Source: Epichloe hybrida (taxonomy: Eukaryota > Ascomycota > Sordariomycetes > Hypocreales > Clavicipitaceae). From it: DNA of 64,000 nucleotides. Positions 46,584 to 59,000 of the stretch are shown here, piece by piece. The stretch spans positions 1,240,001-1,304,000 of the forward strand of contig JAFEKR010000001.1 in the NCBI GenBank assembly GCA_019022495.1, given 5' to 3'. A program made the translations under genes and the position numbers. Positions within the stretch are counted from its first letter, which is position 1; every line of letters starts with the position of its first letter. The notes beneath the pieces were generated by a model that was given only the letters and a program-made list of their open reading frames with translations, was not told the origin of the DNA and ran no database searches.

Positions 46584-48066
46584 TGAATGCTGTGAATTGA
46601 CTCATGGCCGACTGCGGAGTGTATTCACGCGACGTTCCCGAAGATGAGAGCAAACACACCGTTGCTTTGCCTAGCTAAGCGCGGGTACGCTCGTGAAGAA
46701 ACAAATACAAGTTACGTTCTAAGCAGGAGTCAGTATCAGGCCCCCAGAGCCAGAGTAGCAAGAGTAGCAAGAGTGGCCAGAGTGGTGAGGGTCAGCCAAC
46801 AATTGGGAACTGACCGCGGGCTAGTTCGTGGGTTGACTGACATATGTACTAGTAGAGAATCTTGGAGTTGAAAATTAGAAACTGATTCGTAAAGCCCTTG
46901 TCTCGATAACATCAGCTTCCCGGACTACATATTTGTGTGTATGTCTGATATACTAGAGCATTCGATATCGAACTCGAACACGGGAGTCTTGGAAAATGAG
47001 ATTACGACGAAAGAAGAGCCCAGCATACCCAAGACCGACGATGGCTAGGCGGGATAGAGGCATGGTTGCAGTAAATCTGTGTGATACGCGCCACAACGGT
47101 GGCGGGGCATGTCTGGAAAGGTGTTACGACACCAAATAGGCAATAACGAGTATCTGCTTAGTTGTTGATTCTCGCTAGCTAGATGCTAAATCTGTTCTCT
47201 AATATAATAGGGGTTCTAGGTCACGAGCTACCAGTTCAATTCTAGCGAGTATCAGAAGAAGTGCCATCTGAGAGTGCAGACAACAACCAGGGCAGAAGCA
47301 TAAGTCAGTTCGGGTTCTTATCGGTGTTAAAGTTGCTTCTAGTACTTACTTCTCTTGTGAAAAAATCATGCAATATGACGCATCATTTTGGCAGGCCAAC
47401 AAAGCGCAAGAAAAGGCCATTCGTTACAGAAGTCTCTTCATACCGCGCGGTCCCCGTTGTTGCGATCGATGGCTCTGGAAAGTTCTTCCAACTTCTACCA
47501 GAAACCGCCAGGAACTACCCCCCCCCCCCCCGGGTACATGTCGGAACAATGGCAGGGTTCGAGTCACCAGTACTCAACGGGTGTATGTTGGCCGACGAGG
47601 TACAGAGCCCGCCAATGTATGGTGTACTCCGTATGCCCCTCAGGTATCCTGATCATGCCCGCCTGATGGGCGCAGATGGATCATCCATTGGCTGGCCTGC
47701 GGCCTGACTTGTATCACGCTTATGTATAACCAACCCAACCTTTTTTTTTTGGTTTGGCCAAGAGAGCAAGCACTGTTCACACCGCCCACCCAAGGAAAAG
47801 TTCGCCCACCTTGAACAAGTACAAACCTGACCTCGTCTTGCGACAAACCTCTCGATCTCTCCGCTCTTCACTGTTGATTTGCACCAAGCGTTCTCGTAAA
47901 CGTTTCGAAACCATTCAAGCTCTCAACCGTTACCGACGCTGAATTCGTCAACCCCTCGTCTGAACACCCCGCGTTTCCCCTCGGTGGATTGAGATTGGCG
48001 ATAAAGACGAACAAGAGATAATAGGACTTACGACGTAGAGCGACAACTCTACAAATTTTAGGCACA
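46584..48066. other. Intergenic region upstream of HSP88
   Basis: About 1.5 kb without a supportable gene. It contains a degenerate 9-bp repeat (AGAGTAGCA/AGAGTGGCC-like) at about 46749-46790 and a run of about 15 C at 47517-47530. The last 120 bp before HSP88 have CCCCT steps (near 47952, 47982 and 48103), which could be stress-response elements, but clear GAA/TTC heat-shock arrays were not found. Confidence 0.45.
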
Positions 48067-50775
48067 ATGAGCGTCGTGGGTATGTATATAAACCCCCAAC
48101 TGCACCCCCTGCTGCACACTCTCAATGGTTCAACCATCGTTGACACCATTGGATGTTGTGACGATGGATCAAGGAGATGCGCAGTCCATTAATACCGAGG
48201 TCACCTATCTATAGCACTCGCTAACATAATTGAACTCAACAGGTGTCGACTTCGGAACCCTCAAGACGGTGATCGCTGTCGCTAGAAACCGTGGTGTTGA
48301 TGTGGTAGGTAACATTCCCACGAATTCTTGGTCGGCTTGTTGTTTGGCCAACCCTAGTCTAGCCACGAGCTGCCTCGCGTCGTAAGTCAGCATGGCTAAT
48401 ATATTTAATATGACATAGATCACGAATGAAGTTTCTAATCGAGCTACTCCGTAAGTCGATTTCTCATGCGAACGTCAATCCTTTGCTCTATTGCAGGAAG
48501 GGATACGTCCACTGGATCGACCCCAATAGCCGGCAATCTCGCCGAATTCCCATTCGCACTGATGACTAACTTCTTTTCTAAAAAATCAGTTCCATGGTCG
48601 GCTTCGGCCCCAAGTGTCGTTACCTCGGCGAAGCCGCCAAAACTCAGGAAATCACCAACCTCAAGAACACAGTCAGCTGCCTAAAACGACTCGTCGGCCG
48701 ATCTTTCAATGATCCCGATATCAAGATTGAACAGCAATTTGTCACTGCTCCTCTTGTTGAAATCAATGGTCAAGTAGGCGCTGAGGTCAACTACCTTGGC
48801 AAAACCGAGAAGTTCTCATCCACTCAGCTCGTTGCCATGTATTTGAGCAAGATTAAGCAGACTGCCGCCAACGAGCTCAGGCTTCCCGTTTCGGAGCTCT
48901 GCATGAGCGTTCCCGCTTGGTTCTCTGATGCCCAACGACGAGCTCTATTGGATGCCGCTGAAATTGCTGGCTTAAAGGTCTTGCGTCTCATCAATGACAC
49001 TACTGCTGCTGCACTGGGTTGGGGTATCACAAAGCTTGACCTGCCGGCTCCCGAAGAGAAGCCTCGTCGGGTGTGCTTTGTTGATATCGGCCATAGCAAC
49101 TACACGTGCTCTGTTGTGGAGTTCAAAAAGGGGGAGCTCGCTGTCAAATCTACTGCATGGGACCGCAACTTTGGTGGCCGTGACTTTGATAAAGCCCTCG
49201 TTGATCATCTCGCCAAGGAATTCAAGGAAAAATTCAAGGTCGACATTTATACCCACGGCCGAGCTATGGCTCGCACCATTGCGGCCGCCGAGAAGACAAA
49301 GAAGATCTTGTCCGCCAATCAGCAGGCTCCTGTCAACATCGAGTCTCTCATGAACGATGTCGATGTCTCCGTGATGATAACTCGCCAGGACTTCGAAGCT
49401 ATGATTGAGCCTATCCTTGCGCGTACCCATGAGCCTTTAGAGCAGGCTCTGGCTCAAGCCAAGCTCACCAAGGATGATATCGATGTGATCGAGATCGTTG
49501 GTGGGGGCTCGCGCTTACCAGCTTTAAAAGAGCGTATCCAGGCGTTCTTTGGAAGAACTCTTTCCTATACCATGAACGCTGATGAAGCCATTGCCCGTGG
49601 ATGCGCGTTTAGCTGTGCCATCCTATCCCCGGTGTTCCGTGTTCGTGACTTCTCCGTCCAGGATGTCATCAGCTACCCAATCGAATTTGCATGGGAGAAG
49701 GCCGCCGATATCCCTGACGAAGACACCAGCCTGACTGTCTTCAACAAGGGCAACGTTCTGCCTTCCACAAAAATTCTAACGTTCTATCGCAAGCAGCCTT
49801 TCGACTTGGAAGCCAGGTACGCCAGACCCGAGGATCTTCCTGGAAAGCAGAACCCATGGATTGGTCGATTTTCCGTCAAAGGTGTCAAGGCTGAGGGAAA
49901 GGATGAGTTCATGATTTGCAAGCTCAAGGCTCGCGTCAACATTCACGGAGTTCTGAACGTGGAAACTGGCTACTATGTTGAAGACCAGGAAGTTGAGGAA
50001 GAGGTCAAGGAAGACGAGAAAGAAGATGCTGAAAAGAAGGACGCCGACGTAAGTATTTACACGCTTTTCCACCTGATCCGTCAAAGTTTGAGTACTGAAA
50101 TGCGACATCAAGGCTATGGACGCCGATAAGAAAGACGAGGCCCCTAAGAAGACGCAAAAGGTCAAGAAGCAGGTTCGGAAGGGCGACCTGCCTATTTCTA
50201 GCGGCACCTCCTCTCTGGACGCTGCTCAAAAGACCGCTTTGAGCGAGCAGGAGGCGGCCATGGTCATGGAGGACAAGCTCGTTGCCGATACGGAGGAAAA
50301 GAAGAACGAGCTCGAGACGTACATCTACGACCTACGTGCCAAGCTGGATGAGCAGTATGCTGAATTCACGAGCGAGGAGGAGAAAGCATCGATCAAGAGC
50401 AAACTGGAGGCTGCAGAGGTAAGTTTCAAAAACCATGGTTCATATTAGTAGACTCCGAGGCTCATACATTCTCCACAGAATTGGCTCTACGACGAGGGCG
50501 ATGATGCATCAAAGGGTATCTACGTCGCCAAGCTGGATGAGTTAAGAGCTCTTGCTGGCCCAATTGTTCAGCGCCACTTTGAGAAAGTCGAAGCTGAACG
50601 ACGTGCCGTCCAGGAACGCATCGAGGCAGAGCAGGCTGCCAAAAGAGCCGCCGAGGAAGAGGCTCGCAAGGCTGCTGAGGCTGAGAAGGCTGCTCAACAA
50701 ACTGAAGGCGATCAGGAGATGAAAGACGCTGACACAGCTCAGCCCGATGTGGAGGAAGCTGCTGAGCAGAAATAG
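48067..50775 (+). CDS. hsp88: Hsp110-type chaperone Hsp88/Sse1
   Basis: Hsp110 proteins act as nucleotide exchange factors for cytosolic Hsp70 and hold unfolded proteins. Six exons fit: 48067-48079, 48243-48304, 48419-48450, 48590-50048, 50113-50418 and 50479-50775, giving 722 residues. Three short exons code the start, [37 protein letters not shown], where the ATPase phosphate-1 loop lies. The nucleotide-binding domain continues with INDTTAAALGWGI, VCFVDIGHSNYTCSVVEF and IVGGGSRLPALKERI. After the beta domain come two Lys/Glu-rich acidic insertions (about 505-535) and a helical C-terminal domain ending in a Glu/Ala/Lys-rich tail. The GHSNYT variant and long acidic loop separate Hsp110 from Hsp70. 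Lengths match Neurospora HSP88 and yeast Sse1. Confidence 0.94.
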
Positions 50776-51725
50776 ATTAGACCCCTTCGGTCTTACGAAA
50801 GCATCGCACGGATATACGGGACATGAGAAGATATGACGAGACGGAAAGGTGGCATCAGCACAAGTTCAAAAAGAAGAAAGAATAAACGTACACAAGGAGG
50901 GTTGGCTGAGGTGTTTATGGCCGGTATAAAACCTGATCAGGACGGGGCATTCCCCGAAAAGTAGTATAGAATAGTTTGGTCAAGAATTTGTTTCTTTTTT
51001 ATGTAGGGGCCCCGGGCCACTCCGAGGGTGTGCTGCTAATGGAGAATGGAACTATCATAGCAATCAATATTGTCGATGAATATTTCATCGCGTTCTCTCA
51101 GGTGCTGCGTTTTGCCATGAATGGAAATCTGCGTACTCCAAGACATGGAAATGGCTCCCGGAAAGCGCGAAAGCAGAGGAATTCCATGCGATTCATCAGA
51201 CGATGATCTCGTGGACAGTCAATCCAATGGACATGATGGACATGATGGACATGGGTGTTGTGTGCAAAAGACCTGCATGGTCTGCATCCGCAACGAGAAG
51301 AGGAACAACAGAAATAGCACATGATGACAGACAAACCTTGATTCCCTTGTCAACACTTTTCCGTTTGAAAAGATTCTTGTCAGATTAGATACATTTGTCA
51401 AAGCATATTTGTCCTTCGTTTCTGACAACTTTTGCATCACAAGTGACTGACTGGTCCGCCACTAGTCTAGGCTACTCTTGCAGGTTTAAAGTCCCCAATG
51501 CTTACTCAATCTGTTGCCCGCCCTACTTGCATTGTCAAGCTCTTGCGCGGATAAAGCTCTGGCCTGGTGGGAAACCATGGGCCCTGTGCATATCCTGTCT
51601 CCTGATTAGGCACATTGTTGTCTCGCACACAGTAGAGTTGGAGTGCTGAATCAATGGCAAGCAGTAGTTATGTTTACCTCGCCCAGCTAGGGGCGGTTGA
51701 GACAGTACAACACACACACACACTT
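50776..51725. other. Convergent intergenic region (HSP88 / eIF5B)
   Basis: About 950 bp lie between two stop codons. It includes a short tandem repeat of GACATGATG-like units (about 51230-51257) and a CA run (51708-51722) right beside the eIF5B stop. Small open frames are present but unsupported. Confidence 0.45.
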
Positions 51726-54700
51726 CTAGTTGATGTCGAAAAGAGGCTTCAGTTTGATGATGAGTTGCCACTCGTCATTGCTGACATCGTTGCGGTAAAA
51801 TTCTTTGAGGCAGTTGATACTGGCTCGAGAAATCATACTGTACAGGCTGTCTGGTTCTTCCAGTTGCCGTCCATACATGGGCTGGTGGCCGCCCATCTCA
51901 ATCTTGACAGCAACTGAGGGCTGGCCCTTTTTGCAGACTGAGATCTGCTTGTGATCTCGCTCGATAGAGGTCCTAAATGACGGGATTTAGCAACGCAACA
52001 TTTCGCTCGACATGCGGCTTATTTTGATAACAAAAAAAAATTGGAGTGGTAGGAGACAATCAAACTTACACTCTACCAAGGCTGATGACCTCTTTAACGC
52101 CAGTCACAGGGTTGGTCTTGACCGCAGCCATGGGCGTGTTGATCTTGAGCTGGCCCTCAACAACATCGACGCCGATGACGATAGGGCTAGTCTTGTTGAA
52201 CACCGCCACAGGTTTAAGCACGCAGGGGAAGACGGCCAACATCTTTGACTCCTCCTTCTTCTTCTCCAACATTTGATCCATGTGCTTGGTGAATTCATCA
52301 AACAAGTGGTAAATAATGTCTGCAGTGAAGATCTTGATGCCTTGTTCTTCAGCGTAAGATTGTGCTTCCTTATCGACCTTGACATCGAAGCAAAGCATCA
52401 CGGCATAGTCTGGGGCCTTTTCCAACATGATGCCGCTCTGCATGACATCTCTTTTGTAGACAGGGCCGATTCCAACATTTGCCACGGGAATTTTGCAGTC
52501 TTTCAAGAAATCCAGCAAGGCTTCCAAAGAACCAAGGGTGGATGCTTGTACACTGACGCCACGGCCGGTTTTTTCTACTCTGCTCAACAAGTTTGCCAAA
52601 TCAGCGACGACTTCATCTTCAATGTCTTCCTCATCATCATCAGGGCCGACAACCATAAGTCTGGAACCGGCAATGGCACCCTCAAGTCCAGGAGCGCTGA
52701 TCTTCACACCGAGCGCAGCCTTAACCTCTTTGTTATGAACATATTGAGACTTCAGACGCAGCTCGCGGAGCGGTGCCGGTGTCAGCAGTGCTCTGATGTT
52801 GGTCTTGATGGCACCTTCTGTTCCACATATCACAATTCGATCGCCTTCCCTGAGAATACCATTCGACAGGACGACATCGATAGTCATACCAAAACCCTCA
52901 ATGGCCTTGACCTCAAGGACCGTAGCCTGAACCTCGGAAAGATACATCAGTGAACCAACCATACGCTCTTGGGTGAGCTGAACGATCAGCTTCAACATGT
53001 CGGGAATACCCTCACCAGTATGCGCAGAGGTCGGCACCAATGAAACGAACTTGGACATGGACTTGTTCTCGTAGAAGAGCTCCGCGTTGAAACCTTGCTC
53101 AGAAAAGGCCAGTTTAGTCTCGTCCAAACGCTTCTTGAACTCATTGTGGACTGCTTTGTTTTGGAGGGCCAGACTCTCCCGAAAACCATTGTTATCGACC
53201 TTCTTCCATCCGTAGAGTCTGTCGATTTTGTTCAAAGCGACAATAAAGGGAGTCTTACGATCCCGCAGGAGGCGCATGGACTCCAACGTCTGGGGCTCCA
53301 AACCATGCATAATATCCACGACCAGGATAGCAATGTTGCAAAGTGAAGAACCACGGGAACGTAGATTAGAGAAAGACTCGTGACCAGGGGTGTCAATGAC
53401 TAGGAGACCTGGCACTTTGAACTCGAATTCGTTGTTTGGGTTAACCACTGCGGTCTTTTGTCTAATTGCATCGACAGGAAAGTACGTAGCACCAATCTGC
53501 TGTGTAATTCCACCGGCTTCACCTTCTTGAACATTGGTCTGACGGATCTTATCGAGAAGCTTAGTTTTTCCGGTATCGACGTGACCGAGAATGCAACAGA
53601 TGGGAGATCGCAGGTTATCCTTGGACCGTGCAGCCAGTGCAGCTTGATGAGCTTTCTCTCTTCGCTCCGCCGCTTCTTTTTTACGTTGGAGTTCTGCTTG
53701 CCGAGCAGCCGACAGCTCTTCATCCTCGGACTCCTCGTCGTCGTCGTCGTCGTCATCATCGCCATCTTCCTCCCCGTCCTCTCCATTGGTCTTGTTGTCC
53801 TTGCCACTGGGCTTGGAGTTCTCTTCGTCTGAATCTGCGTCCCAGCTATCTTTGACATTGTCATCTGAGGCAGCGGCCGCTTCCCAGTCGTCATCGACGT
53901 CGCTTTCGGCGGCAGCTTTCTCGTCGGCGGCCTTGGCCTCAGCTTCTGCCTTCTCACGTGCAGCTTTCTCCTTGGCGTCCTCAAGAGCTTTCTCGGCTTG
54001 AATGCGAGCTCTCTCAGCAGCTTCGGCGAGAGCAGCTTCTTCGTCAACCTTGTGTGGAAAGGTTAATACGACCATTTGTGCAGTCATGGAGCTAGCTATT
54101 CTTGGCAAAGGACATAAGCTTACCTTGTCATTTCTTCCTTTCTTCTTTTTATTATCGTAGACGACCTTCTTTCTAGGCTCGTCGGCGGACTCTTGAGGGC
54201 CCACCTTGATTCCAGCAGCCAACATTTGCTGCAGTTTTCTCTCATTGCGTGCCTTCTCCTCTTTCTGGGCCTTGGTGAGGAATTTGCCTTCCTTCTTCAG
54301 CTGCTCGATCTTCTCTTTTTCTTTCTGTTTTTTCAGAGCCTTGGCCTCTTCTCTCCGTTTTATTTCCTCTTCCTCCAACTTCTCTTCTTGCTCTGCTCGG
54401 GCTTTGGCTTCAGCGAGAAGGCGTTCTTCTTCTTCTTTTCGCTTGCGCAACTCTTCCTGTTGCTTCTGGATCAAAGCAAGGTGAGCTGGCAGCTTCTTCT
54501 TCTTGCCTCCGGCTTCTGAGGCAGGTTCTGTGGTGGTGGCAGCGGTGACGGGTTCAACATCCTTAGCAGGCGTTGCTTTGGCCGGCTCTGCGGCTTTGGC
54601 CGGGGCTGATGTCTTCTTCTTCGTAGCCTAAGTTCAAGGAGGGCATTTCGCGTCAATAGGATGAATGAATGGACCCCAGATCGGCAGGATATCATTGGAG

Positions 54701-55198
54701 ACACCAAGGGGTACCAGGGAACGAGCAACATACCTGTTCCTTCTTGCGTTGCTTCTCGCGTTCCTTCTTCAACTTTTCCTTCTCGGCTTTTGTGAGAACC
54801 TTCCCAGACCCGGCATCGTCTCCGTCTGCGGCGTCATCCTTTCTAGCTGCAGGCTTCGCCTTGCCACCTTTTCCCTTCTTCTCGGGTAAGGCGAATTCAT
54901 CATCTAGAGTAGCTTCCTGCGGTGCCTTGTTGGATATATCGTTTAGTGGTTCGGAGCTGGGCGCGTCCTCTCCTTGAATAAAATCGTCATCTGCGAGGCC
55001 CTTCTTCTTTCGTCTTTCCTTGTTTTTTCGCAGCATAGCCATCAAACCACCTCCGCCGGCGGTATCATCATCGCCGTTCGCCTCGGGGGCAGCATCGTTT
55101 GCGTCCACCGCAGTCTCGTGAGTGGTCGGGATGGTCTCTCCTAGATCGGCTTCCCAGTCGTCCTGGGCTTTCTTGTTGCCCTTCTTCTTCGGCGGCAT
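51726..55198 (-). CDS. fun12: Translation initiation factor eIF5B
   Basis: eIF5B is the GTPase that joins the 60S subunit at the end of initiation. Four exons (54734-55198, 54124-54627, 52070-54048 and 51726-51972) give 1064 residues. The N-terminal 450 residues are Lys/Glu-rich, low in complexity and coiled, starting [20 protein letters not shown]. The GTPase domain has G1 GHVDTGKT (478-485), [13 protein letters not shown] (switch 1), DTPGHESF (G3), NKIDRLYGW (G4) and the SAHTGEG block (G5). Domains II-IV follow with [11 protein letters not shown] and [15 protein letters not shown] nearby. The last exon codes the conserved [25 protein letters not shown] region and ends [12 protein letters not shown]. 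Introns of 106, 75 and 97 bp all restore frame. The gene is convergent with HSP88. Confidence 0.95.
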
Positions 55199-56002
55199 CT
55201 TGGCGATGGTCCAGTCGTGCAGTGCAGCAAGCTCTTGAAACCAGATTACACGAGGGCTAAATAAAGAGGACCTTTGAAGACACAAAAGGGTGGGAAGAGA
55301 GAGTGGGACAAAAGATGATGTCAGATCGTGGATGGGTTGGTGGGATGGGATAGGACGCTAAAAAAAAATAAAAAAACCTTGGTCATTTGCTTGCCCGCCC
55401 GCCCGCCTGCCTGACTTTTTGCTGGGCGGCTTTTTGGGGGTGGAGGGGTCAACTTGGTAGTAGCGGCGGCGGTGGTTCTCGTCATTGATTGACGTAGGCG
55501 GGGCAGTCAGTCAGACTTGTCAGCCAGGGCGGCCCAGGGGGCAGCTTGCAAACCGCTGCCAAACCGCTGCCATTTCAGAGAGGGAGGTGCTCGGAGGTGG
55601 TGCTATGCTATTTATTGGTCTTTTCGTGTTTGGCAAAGTCATCAATCGCTTCATTGTTGTGGGGGAAAATTACCATGACAGTGCTAAACCCATCGCACAG
55701 GCTGCCTCCATTCTAAATAGCATCAGAGGGTACAACCAGGGCGCAAGTCGGGTACGGTCATGTCGACAACAGTCAGTCAATTTGTCGCCTCCCGCCTCCA
55801 GTTCGTACGAATATGGCCAGCGCTCTGGCGTACTACGTGTAGCACTTTTGACTGTGAATTTTAAACAACGACTCTGTAGACATGTCGAGTAACAGCTCTG
55901 CTCACTTGTGCTCTTGGTGCCAATTCGTCCGCTGCGCACAATTTCATGTGCCTCGGTGCATGCAGGGGAAGAAATCAAGTTTTAAAAGGTAGTGGCCGAA
56001 TG
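55199..56002. other. Intergenic region, eIF5B promoter side
   Basis: About 800 bp upstream of eIF5B and downstream of the DDB1-like gene. It contains an A-rich run (55361-55376) and a repeated GCCCGCC/GCCTGCC tract at 55392-55412. No gene is supported. Confidence 0.5.
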
Positions 56003-59000
56003 TTACAAGACTGGTGCCAGAAGATAGTCGAGCACGTCGTATCCCAGCCTGAAGTATGCATCCTGTCGCTCTTCTTCTGAGTGCCCGATACCGTCTCTGA
56101 AATCCTCTGTCCATCGACCTCTTTCGAGCCCGTCGAGATACTCGCGGAAGAGATCCAAACCATCACCTTTTCCAACTATCCTCCTCAGCAGCCGATGCTC
56201 CAGGCACTGGCTCAACACATCGCCGTTTATATGCATCAGCCTAGGGTGCAACCGTGGCTCGATATCAAGCCCTTCATCCGAATTCATGCTCTCAGAATCT
56301 GATGAGCTGCTCTCAGCGGGGGTCAAATGTGAAATTCGTTGTGCCAAATTCTGTATCAATCTCAAGAATCGCCATAGCTCTTCGCTTAGTAAAGTAAAGT
56401 GTCGAAGTGAGCCATCAAGAGACACTCCAAACACATTTGCGCCTCCATCTTCACTTGCTATTACTCCATATCGGGTCTGCTGTTCAGACCTGAGCCAGGG
56501 AGGCCGACTATTAGCATATGCGAACCGCCGCACTGAAGTCGGCAGCGAGCCTTCAAATATGATGTCGAATTCCTTGTTTTGGTGAGTCCAGGGTACCCAG
56601 ACCCCCGCGATGCCACCTCTGTGATCTGACAGCATCGTCACAGGCCACTGGCTGTCACTCAAGTCTTTGTTATCTGTGCCGATGTCAATCATGTGAACAG
56701 TTGTCCGAGAAATTCTATCGGTATGTCTGAGCACCATATCGTCCTCTGATCCTTTTTTGTGATCGATAATCTCCAGAGAATGCATCGTGGTCAACGCAAA
56801 AATCTTGCCATGGGACACTCGTAGTGACGTGGCCGGCGAATCTAACGCGTATTGTTTCATTTGCTTCAATTTCTTCTCCATCAAATCCAAGACGTCCCAA
56901 TAAATCGTCTTATCGGCGCAAAAGATGATGCCGTCCTCGTCTCCAACAATGGAGTAAATAGGCTGCCCAAACAACTTTTTGTACCGTGTCCAATATTGCA
57001 TTTGCTTGTGGGCAGCATCTCCATCTCTGGATTCCAACTTGTTGACCGAAATAATGAGCAGTCTCCCATCCTTGGTGCCTACAAGCAGAAAAGCAAACGT
57101 TTTGCCGTCTTTCACATAAAGCCATTCACTGAGGCCATATATTCGGTCTCCAGGGTGTCCGAGGCCGGATACGAACTGCGAGGTATTTTTGTTCTTGTCT
57201 GAGGCAGTCGCGATATGATATCCGGACTCTGGATCAACAAATGCTAGTGTGGGTTTGTCATCCAGGAGCATGGCCACCACTAGACAATTCCAAGCGTGGG
57301 AGAAAATGATTCGAGTTGGCGTTCCATTGAGTGGAAGACATCTTGGAACAAGAGCATAGTGCGGCCAGATGTCTGCGAATAGAATTTTTGACCCTGCTAG
57401 CAGCATAATTGACGCATGTCCAGCGTACTCTGACAAGCTGAGGCCGAGGCTGAAAGCCGAATGAACCTGAGGTGAAGACATGGAGGAGTCATTGGAATCT
57501 GTCAACCATATGAAGTTCTTGGATTTGAATCTGAACTTTGAATCTGAAAATTGTGACATCATGACGAGGTTGTTATCGGCGCACGCCATGGCTGCGGCTC
57601 CGCCATCGAAGGAGCCTTGGACTGGGAAAACGTCCACCGGAGCGACGCCCATCACTTCGCTGATCCAACTTATAAGCTGACATTGCTGATCACATATTCT
57701 AACTGTAAGCATATGTCCACATCGGGTTCCGGCAACAAATGTGACAGTGTTGACGCCTGCGTCGACTGCGCAAATACTCGTTAATGGTTCAAATGCGTGG
57801 AGGTCACCCGCTGGTTCTTGTAATGATTGGCCCTCTGCGAAGCCCAATTAGGTCAGTCAGTCACCTGTTCAGGTCGTCTGAGCGTGGAAAAGGGGTCAAA
57901 TACTTGTCTTCCTGTCTAAAGCCTGGGCGACAATAACCTTGCCATCCAACGAGTACGCGGATATCCAAGAGGTGCCATCCACAACGGAGCCCGCAATCAC
58001 AAATTTATTTCCGGCAATACCGAGAACCGACACACACGTCACCTCCCCAGGAACATCCCAGCTTTTAACAAGATTTATTTCCATTCCATTGATATTGATG
58101 GTGTGAATCTGAGACGCTGAGCTGCTGCTCGTGGTGGTGAGGGCAACAATGTCATTTCCGCAAAAGGCGTTCTCCGCAGTTATATTTCCCATATGAAGGA
58201 TCTCATCAAGAGAGTGGTGAGAATTGTGCGAGGCCGATAAAAGAGAGATGGACCTTTCTGTTACCTGAACTATGGGTCCAGAATCAGTCTGGTAGGCATC
58301 CAACGTTCGGGAAACCAGGTCAAATCCAGTATTGTCAGCTTCCAACAAGTCGACCTGGGCGAAATCTTTGGAGAATTGAAGGACAATAGACGAATTTGGA
58401 AGGGCCAATAGACCGTAAAGGCCATTGCCACCACCGGGGCCGCCGTCCATGGAAAACCCCCATGAGCGCTTTGTTGGTTCGCCTGAATCAATGTCCAATC
58501 CGATTCTGCCTTGAATCCCCCATCGCCACTGAGTCAAGGTGCCCTTTAGTCCACGCCCAGAAGCACTGAACAAGCTGTCGGGTTTCAAAAAGGATCTATT
58601 CGGCTCTGGTAACGAGCTCCTTGGAGATCGCCAGCTGGACGTTGCCACGTCAACTACCGGTGACCAGTTCGGCAGCACACCAACTCGTTCAAGGTCGGTC
58701 CTCGGTGCCAGCTTGCAAATTTCTTCAGTCAGCACAGAGTTTCATAACGAGTGAAAAGTGGTCAAAGACCTATTAGAGAATCAAGGAGGGCTTATACCTT
58801 CCAGATGCCGCCCGGACCAGAGTCGCCGCCAATGATGAGAACATCGGTAAAAACATCGTATGCCGTGGTGAAAGCCGTGTTAATGTTGGTATCCAGGCAG
58901 CCCACATTGGTAACGGACGGGACCAACTCCGGAGCATCAATTTCGACGTGAATTATCGCTCCGTCCTCGCGTGCCAAGTATATAATATCGGTCTTTTCAA

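Noticed and set aside
46644..46871. Short frame coding an Ala-Arg-Val repeat
   Set aside because: The repeat comes from a degenerate 9-bp DNA repeat, and nothing else supports a gene.
47150..47260. tRNA-like sequence with a GTTCAATTC B-box and a possible acceptor stem (GATTCTC with GAGTATC)
   Set aside because: The T-stem has two mismatches, the A-box does not fit, and no five-pair anticodon stem can be formed. At best it is a decayed pseudogene.
47261..47707. A 148-codon plus-strand open frame upstream of HSP88
   Set aside because: It runs through a C homopolymer and has no similarity I recognise; two overlapping frames of similar length cover the same bases.
47700..48066. Heat-shock elements upstream of HSP88
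   Set aside because: Only isolated TTC and GAA triplets with wrong spacing were found; no run of three inverted 5-bp units.
52273..52953. A 226-codon open frame on the plus strand
   Set aside because: It lies opposite the well-supported eIF5B exon and has no family features; it is a shadow of the Lys/Glu-rich coding strand.
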